NCBI GenBank assembly: GCA_029582265.1
Contig: CM055822.1
Location: forward strand, 2,787,057 to 2,851,056
Reading direction: 5' to 3'
Length of the DNA: 64,000 bases
Origin: Zoroaster sp. YZ-2022
Taxonomy: Eukaryota; Echinodermata; Asteroidea; Forcipulatida; Zoroasteridae
In this document: positions 23,461 through 34,300 of the stretch, in pieces
How the letters are laid out: each line of letters begins with the position of its first letter
How positions within the stretch are numbered: the stretch's first letter is position 1
Notes under the pieces: generated by a model
The model's database searches: none
What the model saw: only the letters and a program-made list of their open reading frames with translations
Told to the model about the DNA's origin: nothing
Made by a program: the position numbers and the translations under genes

Positions 23461-24769
23461 TTGTAATCATTTACGCATAGTCAACTGTGTGTACTGTATT
23501 GTATGCAGACACACAACTCAACTTTACAGGTTCAATGTACATTACATGTATTAATGTTAAGACAACCTGACTGCACTCATTCTAGCGGTGAGTAAAGAAA
23601 ACAAAATAAACAGTCTCTTCTGAGTATAAAGCATTTGATCTCCTAGTGATAAAATGTCGTATTGTTTTTGTTTATTGTAACGGTTCGTGAACAGATCCGT
23701 GACGTTCTTCAGCCGATGACAATGTTCATGAAACTTTTTACTTGTGAAGTTAGGGATTATGTTCAGACAGTTTTTTTTACACGATCTGTCGAATGTGGCC
23801 ATGAAAACTTCCATAGGTCACTGTTAAAAGGGTGTAGTATGCCTACCCATTTTGAGGTAATTTTTCTTCAAAAAAAATATTATTTTCCCATAGGTTGCCC
23901 CACCAGTGTGGCAATACACCGGTAAGTTATGAACCAAGAAAAAAAGAAAAGAATAATCCTCATTTTCATGAATCTATAGTCATAGTAGACGGTAGGCCTC
24001 TACAGTAATTTACAACATTGGTTGTGCCTAAGGAGGAATATTTCATGGAAAATTATTTAATAACCGAATATATCACCTTTTATGCCCATTTATAAATGCT
24101 CATGTCAATTCATTTACAAACATTAAATATTAAGTCATTTGCAGTGAAAAAGACCCAGCGAGAAACTGACAAAAAATCCACAGATGGACAAAAACTTTGT
24201 TGGTTTGTGTGATGCAAACAACAAACTTCTACACTAAATCCATGTTGCATGGCTAATAACAGCTGGTCGAGGTCTGGTGCTTGGCATACTTGTTGGTTGG
24301 TCTTTATTGCCAGGGCATTAATGTACCCCCATGTGATCAATGTTCGTTGAATCAGAATGTTTTATATTGGTATTTATTAATTATGTTAAAAAGTACATGC
24401 ACTTTCAGGAATGCCACTTAGGCCTAATCACAACCTACACAGATGCATTGATGGATTACAGGTATCATTTCATTTCTTATATTCTATGTATTTTGCATGC
24501 TGACATTCTAGCCATACTTGCATTGGTCTTTATGGGTAAACTATCATGAGATGTATAATTTATTAAGTCGGATCAAATGTTCTTTCCCAGTTACAGTTGG
24601 TAACCAATCTATCTGTCAGTGATTCATATTATGTGACAATGAAGCTATTAGTTTTGGAGATAGTATTCTTTGAATTCCTAAATTCCACGTGAGAGTGAAT
24701 ACTAAATATCAATACATTTTCCTGCAAAAAATACAATTTAACAATCCAAATCTTTCAAAGGTTTTTTGT
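23461..24769. other. Gene-free stretch upstream of the NLR gene
   Basis: No exon with splice signals was recognised and no clear core promoter could be picked out. Any 5' untranslated exon or promoter of the gene starting at 25240 would lie here or in the following MITE. Confidence 0.35.
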
Positions 24770-25091
24770 TTAACCCTCCTACTGTTTGAAACCATTCAAA
24801 ATTTCCACTTACCAAAATGCCCATTGGTTTTGTACACACATGGTGATACCATTTGAACAGTGTTAGTAGCAAGCTTTACTACCATTCAAATCCATTCAAA
24901 TGCATAGAGGGTCCATTAATTCACCACTTAGAAAGATCCAAACAAGGTTTTGTATTCGCTGACCTACCATTCAAAACCATTTGGGGGAATCAATACTGTA
25001 CAGTTATTTCACCATTCAAAACCACAAAAGCGAATGGTTTCAAATGGTGGATCAATTTGTATGAAAAAGGTACCAGAAGTAGGAGGGTTAA
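24770..25091. mobile_element. piggyBac-type MITE, 322 bp, flanked by TTAA
   Basis: It starts TTAACCCTCCTACTG and ends AGTAGGAGGGTTAA, so TTAA plus CCC-starting inverted ends as in piggyBac. Inside are dispersed 'accattcaaa' repeats in both orientations. It sits 150 bp upstream of the NLR start codon. The 100-codon frame across it is not credible as a gene. Confidence 0.7.
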
Positions 25092-25239
25092 TATGTATAT
25101 CTTGAGTTCAAAGAGTAAGAATATTTTTGAAAAGCAGTTTTGCCAACATTACTAATGTTGTACCTTCCCTTGAACAAACATCATCCAAATAATACAGTAT
25201 CAAAAACTGTTTTTTAAACAAAGGCCACAAGAAACAGAG

Positions 25240-25357
25240 ATGGAATCATTTCAAGATAATTCAACTACTCTTACTCCAAATGTAACTCCAACTGCTGCAA
25301 GTGGATTTGTATTAAGTGATGATGTGAAGTGGATTATACCTGTGTGTCTGACATTGT
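25240..25357 (+). CDS. NLR gene exon 1: start, extracellular stub and first half of TM helix
   Basis: ATG at 25240 is the first in-frame ATG after a TGA at 25171. The exon encodes 39 residues: a Thr-rich stub with sequons NST and NVT, then WIIPVCLTL opening a hydrophobic helix. It ends at a strong donor, T|GTAAGT, in phase 1. No signal peptide precedes the helix, which suggests a type III (N-out) anchor. Confidence 0.65.
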
Positions 25358-28300
25358 GTAAGTGAATTTTGTTTATGTATATTTTTATGTAGTTATTCGT
25401 TCATTACGGTGATTTAAATTAAAGAACCTGTGCAATAGAATTTTCTAAAATTGCAGATACATGCATGCTACTGCCTACTGGACAGATGAAACAATATAAA
25501 TTGTCTTTTTTTACTTCAATGAAGATGATTCACATGTGTGATGTCATTTTCTTTTATTTTGTAAAAAAAAAATATAAAATCTAAATTGATAATACTTTAC
25601 CATTTTCAAAACACACACAATTAGTTACAATTAAAATTTGCATTTTCTTTGTTTCATACAGTTGCTATCTGTTTTGGAACTTGTATTTTCTATAAATGTC
25701 GGCGAAGGGGGAGACAGTGGAGATTTATAGGTAAGGACTTACTGCTCTTGTTTTATTGTAAATACCACTGTACATGATTTGTAGATTATATATAGCACAT
25801 TGACACAAGACACTCGGTAAAGATTAGAAGCCTTTTACTCCTTCAAGATTTTTGGAATCTCTTGCATGAAAAATCAGAAAAAAAATCACAAATACAAAGA
25901 AAGGGATTTTTTGGAAACACATTCGCATGATACATGTCCATATACGTGTACACGTACGGCCTGCATCACATGTTTGTATGTTTCTTAGAAGGGAACACAT
26001 TAATCCCTGATCCACACATTAATCCAGGCCAGGTAGGCTAGTCTAGGACTCTAGGTAGGCTAGTCTAGGACTCTAGGTAGGCTAGTCTAGGAAAACCCAA
26101 ATAATGTTTTATGAAAATATTTGAACAAAAACAAAATGTAAGCCACTCCATTAAAATAATTTATTTAGGAACAATTATGCAGCTAGGGTTGTTATTAGTC
26201 ATTTCAAGGCGATGAAATTGTTCATGAATATAACTTATGTAAATGAAGTATGATGTTTTAGTATTTATATTTTGTTCTGCTACAGGTATGGGGCCAGGGG
26301 TGCTCCAACCAACTTGTGTTGGAATATCATGTCAAAACCGATAGAAGAATTTTTTTTTTCACATAGTGTGTATTCCTATTGCCTCCCCCTCTACACCCCC
26401 TTCTCTCTTCAATACCTTCTGACAGGCCAGCCTGTATTATATATTTCCATGCATTCATCTTTATTTAGGGTATCTTATTTCTAGTGAAAAATATCAGGAT
26501 GCATGGCTAATTTATCACAGGACCAACAGAAACATTTTTACTAATATTATATTACAACTTTTTTCAGGGCGACATCAAGAAACATCTGCTTCTGCATCTG
26601 CATCTGCTGATGAAGAACTTCGGGAAATTTTATCACCACATACATGTACAGGTAAATTAAGAAATTGGTGCAGAAAATTATTCACAATCATATAAACCAA
26701 AATTCTCAAAAACTGGTCCAAAGTTCCCAAAATGTTTCCATTTTTTCAAAAAATGTTCAAAAAATGGTTTAACATTTTAAAAACAATGAGATAAAAATTG
26801 TGTAAATCCAAACCCAATTATGATGATTATGATTTTTACTCAGGTGAATGTAAGGTATACTTTATTGCCTGTATTTTATACATCACTGGCCAAATAATTT
26901 GAAGAATAATTAGCAGTCCTGTATAAAATCCAAACTAGCCCTGGACCCAGCATAGCTGTGGCTTTGTACTTTCTGGTTGTCTGACTTCATCCCTCCTTTC
27001 ACAATAAATTTGATCCCAGCAAAAATTACTATACAAATTCTTTCAGTTTTGAATTCTGCATACATAGAATATAGATATTTAAGTTTTGTGGTTTAGTTTC
27101 TGGACTGTCTGTATAAAAGCAGTCTGTATTTTTATTGGTTGTAGATCCGGCCCAAGATGCTGCTGATAAGACTGAAGAGGCATTGAGAAGAAGACACATG
27201 ACCACAGGTAGCTATGTACAGATGATCCCATGGGTGGATGATGATAAGATGCACATCATGGACATCTTTACAAAGCTCATTTTACAAAATGATGATAATG
27301 ATGTGGAAAAGCTTAAATCATATGAGGATATATTCATCACTGAAACAGAAGAGGTCAATCTAATAAAACGAATCATTTTAAATGGAAGAGCTGGTATGAG
27401 GAATATACTGAGCATAAAATTGAAATGGTTCAAAATAAGACAACACAACAATTTGGATTAGAAATGTTGGCATTTTATTGAGGAAATGTCCACGTTTTGT
27501 CCACTGTACTCGATCCCATCTGTATCCACTTCACCGCGAGTGCACATATTACATTTGTGCATTGTGATTACTGATAATTTAAGGTCGAAAAAGTGGTAAG
27601 TTTCTATTGCGTCTCAGTATATATGTCTTGCCCATTGAGTTATTGGACAATACTGTCTGGCTTTACTCACGGAAGTACATGTAAAACATAATGTGTAGGC
27701 TGAGTTTGACAGTATATAATCATGGTAATAGCTAAACAACATATTTGAACAAAAAATCATTCTGTTCAAACCCTTTTTGTCTCAAATTCAGAAAAGCCTA
27801 AGGTCTACTATGGAAAATAAAAAGCCCTTCTAACATTAACACATGTCAGGCAACACTGCCAACACGAAGTGACGAATCGTGTGACCTACACCGGTATTGG
27901 CATTTTCACGAAGTGACGAATCTCTTAATACGTTGTTTAATATCGATCAGCACTCTGCACGCGGGGTCTTGTTTTTGCGTTTTCATGAAGTGACGACTCT
28001 CTGCACGCAGTGTCTTGTTATTGCATTTTCATGAAGTGACGAATATGTTTGGAAAGTAATTCCCCATTAATTATAATTTCTATGATAAAGATACCGACAT
28101 CAAGTTCTTTGTAATTAAAGTTATTAGCTTTTAGTAGGAAGCAAAATCTAAAATAATTAATTCTCAAAAGTATGGAAGCGTATAACCGTCACATGAATTA
28201 AACAAAAATCCTGCTCTTGTGCTTATCGTGTACGTGGCGGTTATACGCTTCCGTACTTGTTTATAGTCTTTGAAATTGCGATTTCAAAACAGTTCAACTT

Positions 28301-31300
28301 CAAAGGCGCTTATCTCAAAACACTTTTTTTCAGGGCCTTTTTTTTATATGGGTGATCAAAAAACATTGGGGTTGGGGATACACACATTTATTGATATAGC
28401 AGCCCACTACTCTAAAATAGACAATTTACATGTAAGTCCATCAATCCCCAAACACCCGACGCCCATTGATGGGGAAATGAGGGTGGTCGATTCTTGTTCA
28501 GATGTGCCAATAAGTCTGTCCAAGACTGTAGATCCGCCTGTTGGGTAAAATATACTTTGAAATATTTCGTTGATATATAGTGAAGATGACATCATTGGTG
28601 TTATTTTAACACTACAGGTTTTGCAGAGTACGGCTATGGCAATACCAACTGTATCCTACTCCGTAGGGTTCATCATTTCTTGGAGCATTTTTGTTGTATA
28701 TGGGCTATCAAAAAAAAGTGACAAAAAATTCCATTATTCTTCAGATCGTCCAGAAACATCCCAGCCTAGTCCTAGCCAGTCAGTCACACAGGATCGTGAT
28801 GTCCGACCAAAACAGCGGAAAACATCAGGTAAAGTTTGATATGTTTGCTTGATAATCATAGTGTGAATATGACATGGAGGTGCACATCATCATTAATGTA
28901 TCTATATGTACTCCTGACATCATGGGCATCAATTACTACTTAGAAGTGTGAATAAGCGTAACATACCCTATGTGGACCTGATAACAAAAGATGTCCACAC
29001 AATGCAGGTTCTTGAGACATTATGTTTTCACAAATTAGAAAATCTAAATTTTGTCAAAAACAAAGCATTTTTTAGTGTATGTGATTGTAATGTCGCAAAA
29101 TGAAGTAGATTATTAAGGGGAAAGACTGAGACAAAATTCGCTCCAAAAAGAATCTTCAGTGCAAATGGCAATGTTTGAAAAATGTGTTTTTCTTATGTAC
29201 ACGATAACAACAGAAGTCCACATGTGTGCAGTCATTGACAGATCCAGGATTTGGCTAACATTGGGGTTGGGGAAAATATTTTTTATAAAGTTTTGTTTAT
29301 TGCCATGGCCAATTTGCCACCCCCCCCCCCTGTATTCACCCTTACCCGCCACTCTGCATATGTGATCTGCAGCATTTATTTTTTATTCTCGATGCTCTGT
29401 AGTGCATTACGAGTGCTTAAAATAATGACTTAACATTTTTCGTGGATGCAGTAAGAAATGTAACCTATTCCTTCTGGTTTAGAATTCGGTTTTGTTCAGG
29501 GCCTTTTTATATGAACTACCAAACAAAGTTGGGTTTGGGGACACACACATTTATTGATATAGCAGCCCACTACTCCATCAATCCCCAAACACTCTGCGCC
29601 CATTGATGAGGAAATGGGAGTGGTTGATTCTTGTTCCAATGTCCCAATATGTCTGTCCAAGACTGTAGATCTGCCTCTGTGCAAGTTCAAAGCTGCTGCG
29701 TATAGGACCCATCCTTATTTTGTTGAATTCTAGATGCCCTGTGGTGCATTCTGAGTGCCATATGAAGATTTCTGTAGCATACTCCTCAGTAGTCAGGGTT
29801 GCTAGGCATCCATATTGTGTAATTTTGTAATTATTTATAGGAAATCCAAAACAAAAAGTGTAGGAGGCTATTGCATTGATATACTGCCTCCACTTCAAAG
29901 AGAGGGTGACATGTCCCTGTGCCCCACTGATCGACGTCCATGCTGACAACTAATTGTTCTCAGAGTATAAACACATAGAGGGTCAATGTCTACTATACTA
30001 TCCTGATTGGGAGATACTGTTATCCCGATTGAAACCCTATTCTCCCAATGAGGATACCACATAAAGAAGTGTAGCTCACAGGGGTTGATGTCAACTATAC
30101 TATCCTGATTGAAACCCTATTCTCCCAATGAGGATACCAATTGACCCCAATCGGGAAACCCTTAGGTGACAACCACACCTGCGGTATTATTAAATGTTTG
30201 CACTGCAGAATTACAATGGAAATTTTTTTTTTTTTAAATTGACTAGAGAGGGACAGGCGAGATGATGACAGCATTGGTGGAAAACATCAAGAGATGACGT
30301 CACGCAAAGGCCCCAGACAAAACAAAGATGATCAAGATGATGTCAGAGTCGCAACGACTGACATGTGGGAGCTAGACATAACAGGTAAGACATCATGCTT
30401 TTATGACATGTGGGAGCTAGACATAACAGGTAAGACATCATGCTTTTATGACATAGAGCTAGACATAACAGGTGTTAAAGACATCATGCTTTTATGACAT
30501 GTAGGAGCTAGACATAACAGGTAAGACATCATGATTTTATGACATGTAGGAGCTAGACATAACAGATAAGACATCATGCTTTTATGACATGTGGGAGCTA
30601 GACATAACAGGTAAGACATCATGCTTTTATGACATGTGGGAGCTAGACATAACAGGTAAGACATCATGCTTTTATGACATGTGGGAGCTAGACATAACAG
30701 GTAAGACATCATGCTTTTATGACATGAGGGAGCTAGACATAACAGGTATTAAAGACATCATGCTTTTATGACATGTCGGAGCTAGACATAACAGGTAAGA
30801 CATCATGCTTTTGTGTTTTCAAGCATATGGATTTGAGATTTTATCAAACTGAGATACGGAAATAATTCAAAAACTCACATGAATCAATATTGTGGTGAAT
30901 GTACAAATACTTTCTTAAGTTCAGCGTTCTGACTTCTATTATAACAACTGTATTTCTATTTCAATACTAAAGAATGGACAGTTTGCTTTTGATTGTGTAT
31001 AATTATACTAACTGCCCTCAGTAAATTATTTTATAGCAATTTAGGTTAAAGGGACAATATCGTCATGATGAAAGCAGACTTTCAAAAGGACATGGAATCG
31101 GTGTTTAAGATGAAGTCAGTGACTGAAAAAAATACCCCACAATTGCGTGTTGGCCTAGATAACGTGACCACTGGCTCATTATTTATGATAACGGTTAAAC
31201 GCCCTGTTATCTAGGACAGCATGCACTCGTGAGGTATTATTTTCAGTCATTGAGTTAATCTTAAAACTAGGACACAAATTCCATGCCCCGACAAAAGTCT

Positions 31301-34300
31301 GTTCTCATGACGATATTGTACCTTTAATAGCCAGTACTGTTCCTGTATTAAATTTAGCAATATGTATTGGAACTGGTGCCCAACATTATAGTGTACTATG
31401 TAGGGGATATATCTCATATGCAAATCAGCCGAATGCAATAGTACCACTGTCTTTGCTATTGACATTAAATTAGGTCCCGATTTGTACTCCTATATAACTG
31501 TATTGATAGTCATTGAAGTAGATGTAGGCCTAATGTATTTGTTTTCTTTTCTGTCAATTTGTACATAGATCCTCCTGGGGCAGGTCATCAACATACATTG
31601 GTTCCATACGCAGGCAGTTTACAACAATCTCAACAGTTAACATTACAGGCTAATGTGCAGACTTTGAATGTCAGTGGTCACGACATGCCAGTGTTTATGG
31701 CTCCAGTAACACAACCAACTTTCCATATCCATCATGCACAGCCATCGATAGGTAATGGTAATAACAATTTGTTCTATGAATATTCCATTCTCTACTGTAA
31801 ACTTGTTCATTTATTGACTGTAAAATCGAACCACCAGTACAAAGTGTATGTCATTTGCAGTGAATTAAGGGTTTTTAAAATTAAAATTTTGAACTTGTAT
31901 TGTGTACAGTTACATCACATGAGCTGAAACTTTAGGACAGCTGTTTTGTATATATCTTAATTGAGTTATACACATGATTGAGTTTACTAATGGTAAATTG
32001 CTTGAAGATGACGTAGACATTTCTAAAGATGCATTGAAATCACTTATCATCCAAAACCCTAATGATGTTTGGATTCTTTTGGATGGTTTTGATGAGTTGA
32101 CAATTCTCACCGAAACATCATTTGGGTCAATCCTAAGAGCTCTGAATAGAAAAATATACAGTGAATGTTGCATAGGTGTAACAACCCGTCCCTCCCATCT
32201 TGAGCGATTAATGGACAAATCATTGGTTCAAAATCCTTGCATACACCTGAAGGTTCTTGGTTATGGCACCAAACACCATGAGAAATGTTTCCATCTGATG
32301 TGCTTTAATGTTTAAAAAAATAACTTGAAATGTGTTACAAAATTTGAAAGTGATCACGGCCGTGATACTTTTTCCACATTAGAATGAATGCAGAGAAATC
32401 CAAATGCATTTGCACTATTTTCTCGTTCATGACTTAATGAAATGTGTTGAAACTATATGATGCATTTACAGTCATTTTACCAATGGTGTACAATCTCTAT
32501 GTGTTCCATTCCATATATGAACCCTGTTCATTCAATTAGTGTAAAATACACCGTTTCCCAAATCTCAATGTAAACTATTTAAAAATCATTGAATACCATT
32601 GAGAATGGTATCCTCAAAAAGCAATCAGTTTCCCAGTATTTATACTCGATGTAAAAATGACGGTATCAAACATTTCTTGAAATCTTTCTGCATGAGGTAC
32701 TTTTGTTTTTAACAGCAGTCAAATTTTATTCTCAAATTATAAACATCTGAATTTTGTTGACAAACTGTATCAAAATTCAATGCAAGAATTAAAAGAAAAT
32801 TCGCTGTAAACACAAGTGTAATTTTAATGGATATGTTTTTGCATTTATTCTTCAATTGCTAAAACTCGTCGTGGTGTTTACCAAAACATGTTTGTGCGTG
32901 TATGAATTTAGACACAAAGACACGTTTACAATTTAGGCACAAAAACATGTTTAGAGGACAACACTTGAACACCACAAAAGGTGTTAACTTTTCTTTTACA
33001 GTATTTGTGTTTGCAGATTGTAATTTCTGACTGCATTTTCACTGTTTTCTCATTAATAACACAGCAATGAGCTGAAACTTTCACATGACAATTGTTTTGT
33101 ATATTATATCTTAATTGATATGGAGTGATACATAGCAGAATGAGTCTACTAATGGTATACTTTCCCTTCAATACTTCAAATAATTTAATCATTAAAAATG
33201 ACAATGCTGTAATAATCCTGAAACGAAAGTGATTTCCAATTGTCAGAAATTTTTGGTGGCAAATGTAAAACAAATCATTTACTCAACCGTCACACAGTGT
33301 ATATCATTATCAAATGTTGCTTTATTGTTTGTGTTCCTTTTTCTATTTTATTGATGTGTAATTATTTTATTTTTACAGAAACGAGGCCCCTCACAGGTGA
33401 TCAACCAAGTCATTCTCGGCAAATGATTCCAGAGTTGAGAGATCCGTCACAAGTTGCCGCTGACAAATGTAATGCAGCATTGAAAGCACGCTACACAACG
33501 ACAGGTAGCTATGTGAATATAAATCCTTTTGTGGATGATGATGAAAGGAAAATCGATATCATTTATGTAAAATTGCAGTTGGAAAAAAGCGAAGGTACAG
33601 CAGAAGATACAAGTCCATATGGAGATAGAACACAAAAAGATCCAGAGACATTGAATTCTATTGAGTATGAAAAGATATTTTTCATTGAGGGTGGTCTCAT
33701 TAAGCGACTTATTTTCTGTGGCAAAGGGGGTGTAGGGAAGTCAACGTTCTTTGATAAGATTGCCTACGACTGGGCTGTTGGTTCTAGTGATGTACTCAAC
33801 AAGTACAAACTTGTATTTGTTTTCAGAATGTGTGCATTAGACCAAAGCTCAAACCTTATTGAGGCAATATTTGATCAACTGCTCGAAGAAGAAGTACGCA
33901 TTTCCACAGAAGCATTGAAATTATTTATCATCGAAAACCCTAATGACGTTTTGATTCTTTTGGATGGTTTTGATGAGTTGACAACAACTCGCACTGAAAC
34001 CTCATTTGGGTCAATCCTAAGAGCTCTGAATAGAAAAATATACAGTGAATGTTGCATAGGTGTAACAACCCGTCCCTCCCATCTTGATCGATTAAGGAAA
34101 AAATCATTGGTTCAAAATCCTTGCATACACCTAAAGGTTCTTGGTTTTACAAAAGATGATGTGGAAGAATATGTCAGAAAGTTTTTCCCGGGAAACAGTG
34201 AGGCACTTATTAAGACAATTAAAAGTTCAGATGTTCTTTCTGACTTAGCAAGTAATCCAATGATTCTTCAACTTATCTGTTTAATTTGGAGAGAAGATGC

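Noticed and set aside
24853..25155. 100-codon frame just upstream of the NLR gene as a 5' exon
   Set aside because: It is a translation of a TTAA-flanked MITE with repeated 'accattcaaa' units.
28570..28744. In-frame, TM-like extension upstream of NLR exon 4 (TVSYSVGFIISWSIFVVYGL)
   Set aside because: The sequence just upstream of the acceptor resembles a repeat copied near 28.3 and 29.5 kb, and a good splice acceptor with matching phase lies at 28744; the hydrophobic stretch is probably chance.
33240..33378. Using the ATG at 33240 as the start of the NACHT-LRR protein
   Set aside because: The codons before 33379 overlap a strong polypyrimidine/AG acceptor and match intronic character (MCNYFIFT next to tttttacag); phase and homology to the 27145 exon support starting at the splice site.
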